Shown: positions 14,478 to 22,369 of the stretch, one piece after another | How positions within the stretch are numbered: the first letter of the stretch is position 1 | How the letters are laid out: the number at the start of each line of letters is the position of its first letter | Origin: Nitrosomonadales bacterium | GTDB taxonomy: Bacteria; Pseudomonadota; Gammaproteobacteria; Burkholderiales; Gallionellaceae | Direction: 5' to 3' | Length of the DNA stretch: 24,982 bases | NCBI GenBank assembly: GCA_016721605.1 | Contig: JADKHS010000032.1 | Span: 1-24,982 of the forward strand | Program-made: the position numbers and the translations under genes | The notes under the pieces: generated by a model | Database searches by the model: none | What the model saw: only the letters and a program-made list of their open reading frames with translations | What the model was told of the DNA's origin: nothing

Positions 14478-14880
14478 TACCCGCGGCAAGCCGCGGGGTA
14501 TCAGAACAACGCCAGCTGACGATCCTCGTGTATCTTCAGTATACCTTACCTTTGACCTCTCGTCCCGTTATGCTCTTAATTACTCTGACCACCTCTAACA
14601 CCGACTTGGTGGGTACACTTTGCACCAAAAAATGGACATGGTCTTCATCCGCACCTATCTCTAAAAACTTGATCTCATACCTCTTCTCTATCTCAATACA
14701 TACGTCTCTTAACGCATCCTCACCTTTTTACTGAATACCGTCCGACGATACTTCGCTGGACACACTATGTGGTACTGCAATACCGTTACATTATGCTTCT
14801 TATGAATGTATTCACTCATCCATCCAGTTTAAGTCAAAGTCAAAGGCAAAGTCGCGGCAAGCCGCGAGGAATCATACCCC
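14478..14880 (-). mobile_element. IS200/IS605-family element relic
   Basis: A TnpA remnant is flanked by two subterminal hairpins of the IS200/IS605 kind: TACCCGCGGC-AA-GCCGCGGGGTA at 14478-14500 (one bulged G) and TCGCGGC-AA-GCCGCGA at 14852-14867. The hairpins share the core GCGGCAAGCCGC. Such elements have no inverted terminal repeats and are recognised through these imperfect hairpins. Confidence 0.7.
14536..14819 (-). pseudogene. tnpA: IS200/IS605 TnpA (Y1 transposase), broken
   Basis: From ATG 14819 the protein starts MSEYIHKKHNVTVLQYHIVC and continues PAKYRRTVFS. After a frameshift near 14722 it continues DALRDVCIEIEKRYEIKFLE and then DEDHVHFLVQ, where HVH is the HUH metal-binding motif of Y1 transposases, and reaches GREVKGKVY before a TGA at 14536-14538. 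The C-terminal part with the catalytic tyrosine is missing. About 95 of the usual 130-150 residues are present. It is inactive. Confidence 0.8.
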
Positions 14881-14933
14881 AGAGATTAATGTTGCGTATA
14901 TTTTCGTACTGTATGTACCCCTTATCGTTTTTT

Positions 14934-15050
14934 TCAAAAATCAAAAAATGGTGGTATTTTTTCAGAAAACAAACCATATCCCAAGAAACCGTCAAATAGG
15001 TTTTCTGCGGTAATTTCCTGCATCTGCTCCAAGTAAGATTTTTTAGTCAC
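14934..15050 (-). pseudogene. N-terminal fragment, possibly of a defence reverse transcriptase
   Basis: A 38-residue frame from GTG 15050 (AAAGG six bases ahead): the N-terminus reads VTKKSYLEQMQEITAENLFD, then GFLGYGLFSEKIPPFF and a stop. The LGYGLFSEKIPP segment resembles, from memory, the extreme N-terminus of retron/Abi-like reverse transcriptases. No catalytic domain remains. Its start overlaps the end of the hsdS remnant, as for a gene carried inside a type I restriction operon. The identification is tentative. Confidence 0.3.
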
Positions 15051-15299
15051 AGATTACCTTTACTTCGCCGCTCATCAGCTTGGGCAAAAGGGCCATCGGG
15101 GTCGGCTCCTGCATACTCGCCTTCGCCTACATGCAGTCTGGCAAACATTTCCTCGAAAGCATCGGAAATGTATTTCAGAAATATCAGGCCAAGCACTACA
15201 TGCTTGTATTCGGCGGCGTCGATGTTCTTGCGCAGCTTGTCGGCAGCTTTCCAGAGCTGCTTTTCCAGTGGCTCTGTTTTCTTTTGCTGGTTTAGCCAT
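15043..15299 (-). pseudogene. hsdM start fused to hsdS end (type I R-M remnant)
   Basis: From ATG 15299 (MAKPAK) a one-base shift leads into EPLEKQLWKAADKLRKNIDA and then AEYKHVVLGLIFLKYISDAF, the conserved N-terminal domain of HsdM methyltransferases. After GEYAGADPDG it switches to LLPKLMSGEVKVICD with TAA at 15043-15045, which looks like the C-terminus of HsdS. The methyltransferase catalytic domain (NPPF) and nearly all of HsdS are gone. Twenty-four of 25 bases of the HsdS end (15062-15086) match 12998-13022. Confidence 0.75.
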
Positions 15300-15385
15300 G
15301 ATTGTTTTGTTCCCTTTAATCTGGCAACGGGATAAGGCCGCTTACAATTTATAGTTTTTTTAGATATATCCGATGCACTATGCAA

Positions 15386-15416
15386 AATCCCCCTTTTTTC
15401 AACACAAAGGGGGATT
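15386..15416. repeat. Perfect 11-base-stem hairpin between the hsd relics and the aminotransferase
   Basis: AATCCCCCTTT and AAAGGGGGATT pair around a 9-base loop. It lies about 80 bases beyond the minus-strand aminotransferase stop and could end that operon, but lacks a clear T-run. It may be a REP-like palindrome. Confidence 0.5.
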
Positions 15417-15494
15417 CCGGGGAAAAAATACTACTGCAAACACTGATTAGAAATATCAGAAATACCTAATGATTGCCCACTCGCATCATGATTA

Positions 15495-16676
15495 TCAGCT
15501 AGCCAGTACTTTTTGCGCTGCAGCTACTGCCACGCCATGCTGAACCGGTGCCTTCATTCTGCCTAATACGTCATCCAGCGCACCGAGGCACACCAAAATA
15601 TTGCTTTGATTGCTGGCATGGCCCATCAAGCCTATGCGCCACACCTTGCCTGCCATTACGCCCAGGCCCGCACCAATTTCCAGTTGGTAATCGTTTAGCA
15701 GGGTGGAACGTACAGCGCCATCATCCACACCCTCTGGGATGGTAAGGGCATTCAATTGCGGCAGACGTTCAGATTCTGGCACCACAAACTTCAATCCCAT
15801 TGCTTCAAGGCCAGCGCGCAAGGCAAGGTGATTTTTCGTGTGGCGGGTCCATGAATTTTCCAAGCCCTCTTCCTGCAATATCACCAATGCTTCGTGCAGG
15901 CCATATAGCGCGTTGATCGGCGCGGTGTGGTGGTAGGCACGTTTGGTTGAACCACCCCAATAGCTCATGACCAAATTCAAATCCAGGAACCAGCTTTGCA
16001 CTTTGCTCTTGCGGTTCTTGATTTTATCCAGCGCGCGCGTACTAAAACTGACCGGGGAAAGTCCAGGGGTGCAGGAGAGGCATTTTTGCGTGCCGGAATA
16101 AATAGCGTCTATTTCCCATTCATCGACTTTAAGTGGCGAACCGGCAAGTGAAGTGACTGCATCCACAATGGTCAAGCAACCATGTTTATGGGCAAGCGCC
16201 ACCAAGGTTTTGGCGTCAGACAAAGCGCCAGTGGAAGTTTCCGCATGCACAAACGCGACGATCTTGGTATCAGGATTAGCCTTGAGTGCATCTTCCACTT
16301 TTTGTGGGTCAACTGCGCGTCCCCAATCGTCCTGTACCATTACTGCAATGCCGCCGCAGCGCTCAACGTTTTCTTTCATGCGCCCGCCGAACACACCGTT
16401 CTGGCATACGATAACTTTGTCACCGGGTTCAACCAGGTTGACGAAGCAGGTTTCCATTCCGGCTGAACCTGGGGCGGAAACGGGCATCGTCAATTCATTT
16501 TTAGTCTGGAAAACGTATTTCAACAGCTCTTTCATTTCGTCCATCATGGTTACGAACACTGGATCGAGATGGCCAATGGTGGGGCGCGACAAAGCCTCCA
16601 GTACACGTGGACTAACATCCGAAGGACCGGGACCCATCAGAATGCGTTGCGGGGGATGGAACGATTTTATTGCCAT
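15495..16676 (-). CDS. Alanine/serine-glyoxylate aminotransferase (PLP class V)
   Basis: A 393-residue PLP enzyme that transfers an amino group from serine or alanine to glyoxylate, making glycine. It opens with RILMGPGPSDVSPRVLEALS, has the cofactor aspartate in VDAVTS (Asp172) and the Schiff-base lysine in YSGTQKCLSC (Lys198), the hallmark of the AGT/SGAT family, and later RIGLMGH. The start at 16676 is chosen because AAAGGAG lies directly ahead and it gives the family's usual MAIKSFHPP opening. It is the last gene of a run with glcD, glcE and glcF, so glyoxylate made by glycolate oxidase is passed to glycine. Whether serine or alanine is the preferred donor cannot be read here. Confidence 0.9.
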   Translation of the reverse strand: MAIKSFHPPQRILMGPGPSDVSPRVLEALSRPTIGHLDPVFVTMMDEMKELLKYVFQTKNELTMPVSAPGSAGMETCFVNLVEPGDKVIVCQNGVFGGRMKENVERCGGIAVMVQDDWGRAVDPQKVEDALKANPDTKIVAFVHAETSTGALSDAKTLVALAHKHGCLTIVDAVTSLAGSPLKVDEWEIDAIYSGTQKCLSCTPGLSPVSFSTRALDKIKNRKSKVQSWFLDLNLVMSYWGGSTKRAYHHTAPINALYGLHEALVILQEEGLENSWTRHTKNHLALRAGLEAMGLKFVVPESERLPQLNALTIPEGVDDGAVRSTLLNDYQLEIGAGLGVMAGKVWRIGLMGHASNQSNILVCLGALDDVLGRMKAPVQHGVAVAAAQKVLAS

Positions 16677-16718
16677 GCTTTTTCTCCTTTCAGGTTTCAA
16701 TTCATTAATTGTGGCATT

Positions 16719-17969
16719 TTAACTTTTTTCACTGCTCCCAGTCTTCCCTTGTTGGGAAAATGGTAGCAATAGCTCAATCCAGTGTTTTACCGGCAAGCGT
16801 GCCGCACTTTCCAAATGTAGCTGGCAACCGATGTTAGCGGTGGCAATAACCTCAGCGTCACCCTGTTGCAGCGCACCCAATTTATTTTCCAGTAATTGTT
16901 GCGATAGCACGGGTTGCATCAAGGTATAAGTACCTGCGGCGCCACAGCACAGGTGGCTGTCAGCAACCGGCGTCAGTATATAGCCGCAATTTTTCAGGAT
17001 AGTTTCAACAACACCAGACAGCTTTTGTCCATGCTGCAAGGTGCAAGACGATTGATAAGCGACGCGCACCCCTTTGCCGACATCGGCCAAGGCACTCAAA
17101 TCTTCGCGGACCAGAATTTCGCTCAAGTCGCATGTAAATTCGCTGATACGTGCCGCTTTCGCGGCATAATCCGGATCATGTTTCAGCGTTTTGCCATATT
17201 CTTTCACCATCAGGCCGCAGCCACTGGAGCTCATCACAATAGCCTCTGCGCCTTGTTCAATATATGGCCACCAGGCATCAATATTGCGGCGCATCATGTC
17301 ATGCGCCCCATTAATATCAGCCAAATGCTGGTTCAGGGCACCACAGCAACCGGCCTCGGAGGCGCTGATCAAAGAAATGCCCAGTTTATCCAGCACGCGT
17401 GCAGCAGCAGTGTTGATTAAGGCGCACCTCAACGATTGCACACAACCTTCCAGTACCAGCATACTGCGCATATGAATCGCTTGCGGACGGGCTGACTGTG
17501 CCCGTCGTTGGGCCGGAATTTTACGTTGTAAAGAAAGTGGTAATAATGGATACACCACGCGGCTAATACCAAGCACGAACGCAAAACGCTTGGGATAGGG
17601 CAGCACTGCCAGCAGACTGCGCCGCACAATTTTTTGCCACAATGGACGCGGCGCACGTTCCTCGATGACCTGCCGCCCGATGTCAATCAAACGGCCATAC
17701 TGCACCCCGGACGGACAAGTGGTTTCGCAGGCGCGGCAAGTCAGGCAACGATCCAGATGCAATTGCGTCTTCTCGCTGGATTGATTGCCTTCCAGCATTT
17801 CCTTGATCAGATAAATACGCCCGCGCGGGCCATCCAGTTCGTTGCCGAGCAATTGATAGGTGGGGCAAGTGGCGTTGCAAAATCCGCAGTGCACGCAGGA
17901 TCGCAGGATCGCATTGGCTTCGGCGATATCGGGATTAACAAGAAGTTCAGGAGAAATGGCAGTTTGCAT
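16719..17969 (-). CDS. glcF: Glycolate oxidase iron-sulfur subunit
   Basis: A 416-residue subunit with two 4Fe-4S ferredoxin motifs, CVHCGFCNATCP (Cys25, 28, 31, 35) and CLTCRACETTCPSG (Cys75, 78, 81, 85). Two CCG domains follow (EAGCCGALNQH and HLCCGAAGTY), the heterodisulfide-reductase-like repeats typical of GlcF. It carries electrons from the flavin subunits GlcD/GlcE toward the membrane quinone pool. It starts five bases after the glcE stop and precedes the aminotransferase by 42 bases. The ribosome site is weak, so translation is probably coupled to glcE. Confidence 0.95.
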   Translation of the reverse strand: MQTAISPELLVNPDIAEANAILRSCVHCGFCNATCPTYQLLGNELDGPRGRIYLIKEMLEGNQSSEKTQLHLDRCLTCRACETTCPSGVQYGRLIDIGRQVIEERAPRPLWQKIVRRSLLAVLPYPKRFAFVLGISRVVYPLLPLSLQRKIPAQRRAQSARPQAIHMRSMLVLEGCVQSLRCALINTAAARVLDKLGISLISASEAGCCGALNQHLADINGAHDMMRRNIDAWWPYIEQGAEAIVMSSSGCGLMVKEYGKTLKHDPDYAAKAARISEFTCDLSEILVREDLSALADVGKGVRVAYQSSCTLQHGQKLSGVVETILKNCGYILTPVADSHLCCGAAGTYTLMQPVLSQQLLENKLGALQQGDAEVIATANIGCQLHLESAARLPVKHWIELLLPFSQQGKTGSSEKS

Positions 17970-17974
17970 AATGC

Positions 17975-19039
17975 TTACAAGTTGGCGTAAATGCGCCCCC
18001 GGTTAAAGATTCCATGTGGATCAAAGCTGGCTTTCAGACGTTGATGAATGACGAGCAAGGGTGCGGCGAGCGGCTGAAATATTTCGCCATTGTGTTCGCC
18101 ACCACGGAACTGGGTGACATGCCCGCCTACTGTAGCAACGCGTTCGCGTATTAACGCAATGGGTTCGTCACTCACTAGCCAACGCTGCGCACCACCCCAA
18201 TCGAGCAACCATTCGCCAGCAATTTCTAAAGGAGGCACGGCGGGCTTCACCATTACGCGATACAACGGATTTGCAGAACCAAGAAATGGCAAATGATGTT
18301 CGCGTAAGGCGTGCCAAAAGGGTTCTGACTTTTCTATCACTTCGCCGCCCAGATGCTCATGGGCATGCTTGACGGCTTGCTCGCTGCCGGACAAGCGCAC
18401 ATAACAATGTCCCGCATGATAACAGGCCGCATCAACCGGCACGGGTTGGGACAGCAAGCGGCTCATTTTGTTGATGGCTTCAGCTTGGGTGCATTCCTGT
18501 ATCAGCGTATGGCTTGCTGCCGGGCGCGGCAACACTTTCAAGCTAATTTCCAATAACACGCCCAGCGTACCGTATGCACCGACCATCAGACGCGAGACAT
18601 CGTAACCCGCCACGTTTTTAATAACCTGCCCACCGAAGCGCAATATCTCGCCCTTGCCATTGAGCAGCTTGCAGCCCAATACAAAATCGCGGGCGGAGCC
18701 GCAAAAAGGACGGCGCGGGCCGGACAGACCGCAGGCAATGGTGCCGCCCAGGGTGGCGTTATCACCAAAATGTGGCGGCTCGAATGCCAGCATTTGCCCG
18801 GTTTCTGCCAACGCAGCTTCAATTTCCTTGAGTGGCGTGCCGCTGCGCGCAGTCAAAACCAACTCGCGCGGATCATGTTCGACGATGCCGCGATGGCCGC
18901 TGACATGCAAAATTTCGCCGTGCGTCTCTCGTCCTAAAAATGTTTTGCTATTGCCGCCTTCGATTTTGAGCGGTGTCCCATTAACGACAGCGTTGTGCAC
19001 CTGCTGTTGCAGTGTCCCACTGATATCGCGCCCCAACAT
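17975..19039 (-). CDS. glcE: Glycolate oxidase FAD-binding subunit
   Basis: A 354-residue FAD-binding (PCMH-type) subunit. Its N-terminal half has IEGGNSKTFLGRE, the FAD-contacting GDNATLGGTIACGLSGPRRP and GGQVIKNVAGYDVSRLMVGA, followed by GTLGVLLEISLKVLP; it ends FDPHGIFNRGRIYANL. It is shorter than GlcD, as in other bacteria, because it lacks the full C-terminal oxidase domain. The ATG shares its A with the TGA of the restored glcD frame (TGATG), indicating coupled translation. GlcD, GlcE and GlcF together oxidise glycolate to glyoxylate at the inner membrane. Confidence 0.95.
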   Translation of the reverse strand: MLGRDISGTLQQQVHNAVVNGTPLKIEGGNSKTFLGRETHGEILHVSGHRGIVEHDPRELVLTARSGTPLKEIEAALAETGQMLAFEPPHFGDNATLGGTIACGLSGPRRPFCGSARDFVLGCKLLNGKGEILRFGGQVIKNVAGYDVSRLMVGAYGTLGVLLEISLKVLPRPAASHTLIQECTQAEAINKMSRLLSQPVPVDAACYHAGHCYVRLSGSEQAVKHAHEHLGGEVIEKSEPFWHALREHHLPFLGSANPLYRVMVKPAVPPLEIAGEWLLDWGGAQRWLVSDEPIALIRERVATVGGHVTQFRGGEHNGEIFQPLAAPLLVIHQRLKASFDPHGIFNRGRIYANL

Positions 19040-20530
19040 CAGAAGCGTTCCAGTTCAGCATGGGGCAGTTGTCCGTGATGGACGTGCATGGCACCAAATT
19101 CTGCGCAACGCTGCAAGGTAGGCACGGCTTTCCCGGGATTAAGTAAGCCAGCAGGATCGAAAGCGGCTTTTAACCGCATGGAATTGGCTGAGTTCAGCCG
19201 ATTTAAACTGGATACACATCTGATTAATTTTTTCCATGCCGACGCCATGCTCACCGGTGATAGATCCGCCCATTTCAACGCACAGTTGCAAGATCCGCTG
19301 ACCGAATTCCTCAGTGCGTGCCAATTCGCCATCTTTATTGGCATCAAACAAAATTAGTGGATGTAGATTGCCATCTCCGGCATGAAACACGTTCGCCACC
19401 GGCAAGCCGTACTCTTCCGACCATAGGCTGATCTGGCGCAATACATGCGGCAATTGGCGGCGCGGAATCGTACCGTCCATGCAGTAATAATCCGGCGAAA
19501 TACGCCCCACTGCGGGGAAGGCTGATTTACGCCCCTTCCAGAACAGCTGCCGCTCCGCTTCGTTAACGGCAGTGCGCACCTCGGTCGCGCCGCCCTGGTG
19601 CAATATTTCGCGCACTTTCATGATGTGCTCTGATACTTCCGCATTGGTGCCATCCAGCTCGCACAACAAAATCGCCTCTGCATCACGGGGATAACCGGCA
19701 TGCGCATAATCTTCTGACGCATGAATGGCCACCTTGTCCATCATTTCCAGACCGGCCGGAATAATACCGGCAGCGATGATCGCGCCGACCGCTTCCCCCG
19801 CTTTGTAAACATCGTCAAAGGCCGCCAGCAAAACTTGAGCGCGCTCCGGCTTGGCCAGTAGCTTTACGGTAACCTCGACGATTACCGCCAGCATGCCTTC
19901 CGAGCCAGCCATCAATGCCAGCAGGTCATAGCCCGGAGAATCCAGTGTTTCAGCGCCGATGGTCAGCAACTCTCCCTCCATCGTCACCACTTTCAGCAGC
20001 AGGATATTGTGTACCGTCAGGCCATATTTCAGGCAATGTACGCCGCCGGAATTTTCCGCGACATTGCCGCCTATGGTGCAGGCAATCTGCGAGGATGGAT
20101 CCGGCGCGTAATACAATCCATATGCGGCGGCGGCATCGGAAATTGCCAGGTTGCGCACACCCGGTTGCAAAGTGGCCATCGCATTTTCCGGATCGATATG
20201 GAGTATGCGTTTAAATTTTGCCAGGCTCAGCAGCACACCATCCGACAAAGGCAGCGCCCCACCAGATAAGCCCGTGCCTGCACCGCGCGCCACAACGGGT
20301 ACTTGCAAAGCATGGCACAGGCGCATGATGGCCTGCACTTGCACGATCGTTTCGGGCAAAACCACTACCAAGGGCAGACGGCGATAAACCGATAGCCCGT
20401 CGCACTCGAACGGGCGTAAATCTTCTTTGTCGGTGAGTACGGCTTCTGGTGGCAACAGCTCCCGTAGTTTACGGATCAGATCTTCATGCGCGTCGCGATT
20501 GCACGGCAACCCATCTTTGGATACTGGCAT
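19039..20530 (-). CDS. glcD: Glycolate oxidase catalytic subunit, with a one-base frameshift near the 3' end
   Basis: An FAD-linked oxidase subunit that takes glycolate to glyoxylate. The first frame has RGAGTGLSGGALPL, PDPSSQIACTIGGNVAENSG, DYYCMDGTIPRR, FHAGDGNLHPLILFD and GEHGVGMEK, all diagnostic. It then goes wrong after FHAVK, reading SRFRSCWLT and stopping at 19139. Dropping one A from the AAAA near 19167 restores KAAFDPAGLLNPGKAVPT, then CAEFGAMHVHHGQLPHAELE and RF, which matches known GlcD ends, with a stop at 19039-19041 touching glcE. As written the protein loses about 44 C-terminal residues, including the conserved AAFDPAGLLNPGK segment. Restored length is about 496. No clear ribosome site precedes ATG 20530. 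Confidence 0.93.
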
Positions 20531-20768
20531 GAAAAATAATATAGGAAATTAACAGGACTCGAGATTTCAGCAGAGTTTGACATGAAACGCAACTGGCAAA
20601 AATTACTTGTAGCCAGCAAAAATGTCTAGGCTTGTGACACATGACCGCCCGGTTTAACCCAGCCACTAAATAGTGTAAGCACTCCGTTTCAACCGACACT
20701 GCTAGTGTCAATCTTGATATGCAGCTACGTCGTTACCAACAATTATCAAACTACATCTACCTCAATGA
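20531..20768. other. Non-coding gap upstream of glcD
   Basis: No gene is recognisable in the 317 bases between glcD and the cysteine-rich protein gene. The stretch holds a small hairpin (GACACT-GCT-AGTGTC, 20695-20709) and the terminator described next. The glcD promoter should lie here, but I see no convincing -35/-10 pair. Confidence 0.4.
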
Positions 20769-20814
20769 AAAAACCCGAACCTCAGAGATTTATTAAACCT
20801 CCCAAATCCGGGTT
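20769..20814 (-). terminator. Probable terminator of the cysteine-rich protein gene
   Basis: AACCCG (20772-20777) and CGGGTT (20809-20814) form a stem with a long, partly structured loop. On the minus strand this is followed by six T residues. It lies about 35 bases beyond the stop codon at 20848. Confidence 0.5.
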
Positions 20815-20847
20815 GTTTCAGCAAAAAATTACATCAACAAGAACTAA

Positions 20848-21105
20848 TTACTCGCATTTCCCAGCTGTACATTTTGATGATGCGCATACGGCAGGTTTCA
20901 CGCATGCATCACCTTTTGGAAGTGAATGAAGCGCGATACATTTAGATGGTGTCACTGCCAAAAGGCAGGCTTCATTATGCTTAGCGTCACATACTGTCGT
21001 AGCGTTATCTTTATTGCAAGCATCACCAATTTTAGCAAGGGCTGCTTGTGAGAATAAAGACATTGAACCGATCATTGCCATTGTTACCAAAATTTTGCTG
21101 AACAT
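20848..21105 (-). CDS. Small secreted cysteine-rich protein, function unknown
   Basis: An 85-residue protein whose start at 21105 is set by AAAGGAAAAAAT just ahead; a longer start at 21147 lacks such a site. Residues 1-24 form a signal peptide (MFSKILVTMAMIGSMSLFSQ, then AALA). The mature part, about 60 residues, has eight cysteines spaced as in a small disulfide-knotted domain (GDAC, TTVC, NEAC, PSKC, GDAC, PAVC, SSKC, GKC), suggesting four disulfides and an oxidising location, the periplasm or outside. GDAC occurs twice, which hints at two related half-units. I do not recognise the family. It stands alone between glcD and rlmB with its own terminator. Confidence 0.7.
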   Translation of the reverse strand: MFSKILVTMAMIGSMSLFSQAALAKIGDACNKDNATTVCDAKHNEACLLAVTPSKCIALHSLPKGDACVKPAVCASSKCTAGKCE

Positions 21106-21147
21106 ATTTTTTCCTTTATGTTGGGTTGTTTGGATTATAAATTCCAA

Positions 21148-21625
21148 ATTTAAGTACCATTGTCGTTCAGTGTATAGGAAAAAAATAAACGCCCTCGTTC
21201 ACCGAGACTCAATGTACCGGTAAAGGGTTTGATCGTCAACCATGCCAGTAAGCAATCAGAAAATCACAAATTTTTTGCATGGCTAGCTGAAAAAATGTTG
21301 GTTTATAGAGACGTAATTCTTGGGGCACCGCACCGATGGAAAGCTTGGGGTACGCTCAAAAACAAGCTGATCCACTATCGGCGCTACCCCAGCACAAGCA
21401 ATACAGGAGATTACTGAGTACATTGGGGTGTTTACAACCAGAAAGAAAGCAGACTTGCCTGGTTACCTGTCATCTGCCGCATTCACGCAACAAGCTATGA
21501 TAAAAAACAACTTGTTGCTTAACCCACTGGATTCCACGGTTGCCAACCGACCTTATATACAGTGAAATAAATGCACAAACAATCGGTAAAATATTCTGCT
21601 CTAACCTGCTCCATCCAGTTTGTTG
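21148..21625. other. 478-base gap without a recognisable gene
   Basis: This stretch lies between the cysteine-rich protein and rlmB. A TTG-started plus-strand frame at 21229-21417 (62 codons) has no usable ribosome spacing and no similarity I recognise. A short tract around 21400-21520 reads like eroded coding sequence but cannot be assigned. I see no RNA gene, repeat or element end. Confidence 0.35.
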
Positions 21626-22369
21626 CTACTTTATCCCATCACGCTGCCTTCTCGACTCAAACAAGCACACGCCGGCGCTCACAGATACATTCAAGCTTTC
21701 CACGCTGCCCAGCATTGGAATACGCACCAGCTGGTCGCAGGTTTCTTTGGTAAGCCGACGCAGACCTTCGCCTTCCGCTCCCAGCACCCAGGCCAATGCG
21801 CCGGAATGCCGGAATCCATACAGATCAGTATTGGCCTCACTATCCGCACCCACTACCCAAATATCACGTTCCTGTAGCTCGCGCAGGGTACGCGCAAGGT
21901 TAGTGACAGTAATATAGGGAACCGTTTCTGCCGCGCCACAGGCAACCTTTTCCACGGTCGCATTCAAGCCGACGGCACGATCTTTGGGAGCGATGACGGC
22001 ATGTATGCCGAAAGCATCGGCACTGCGCAAGCAAGCACCCAGGTTATGCGGATCTTGCACACCATCCAGCACTAGTAGTAACGCGGGTTCGGTGAGTGTG
22101 TCCAGCACATCGTCCAGATGCCGCACCTTTTGCGCGGCGTCTACGCGAGCGGCGACCCCTTGATGGCGAGCATTGCCAGCCATGCCATCAAGACGCTTGG
22201 TATCCACCGGAACCACACGCACACTATTACTTTCCGCCAACTTCAACAAATCACGAACACGTGGGTCACGGCGCTGGGTATCAACATAAAGTTCCAGCAC
22301 GCTGTCCGCTTGCTGACGAATACGCGCAGTGACGGCATGAAAACCATGAATTACACGAGTTTCAGCCAT
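21626..22369 (-). CDS. rlmB: 23S rRNA (guanosine-2251-2'-O)-methyltransferase
   Basis: A 247-residue SPOUT (TrmH-type) methyltransferase that methylates the ribose of G2251 in the peptidyl-transferase P loop. It has an N-terminal substrate-binding domain (IHGFHAVTARIRQ) and three SPOUT motifs: NLGACLRSADAFG (about 109-121), VLGAEGEGLRRLT, and SLNVSVSAGVCLFE with the trefoil-knot cofactor site. The start at 22369 (MAETRVIHGFHAV) gives the usual RlmB N-terminus; a longer frame from 22429 would lie inside rnr. It overlaps the end of rnr by eight bases. The rnr-rlmB pairing is conserved in proteobacteria, so translation is likely coupled. Confidence 0.95.
   Translation of the reverse strand: MAETRVIHGFHAVTARIRQQADSVLELYVDTQRRDPRVRDLLKLAESNSVRVVPVDTKRLDGMAGNARHQGVAARVDAAQKVRHLDDVLDTLTEPALLLVLDGVQDPHNLGACLRSADAFGIHAVIAPKDRAVGLNATVEKVACGAAETVPYITVTNLARTLRELQERDIWVVGADSEANTDLYGFRHSGALAWVLGAEGEGLRRLTKETCDQLVRIPMLGSVESLNVSVSAGVCLFESRRQRDGIK

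Noticed and set aside
16153..16722. 189-codon plus-strand frame
   Set aside because: Antisense to the aminotransferase N-terminal half, which has clear catalytic motifs.
21229..21417. 62-codon plus-strand frame with TTG start
   Set aside because: The AAAGGG is too close to the TTG and no similarity is recognised; left as unassigned sequence.
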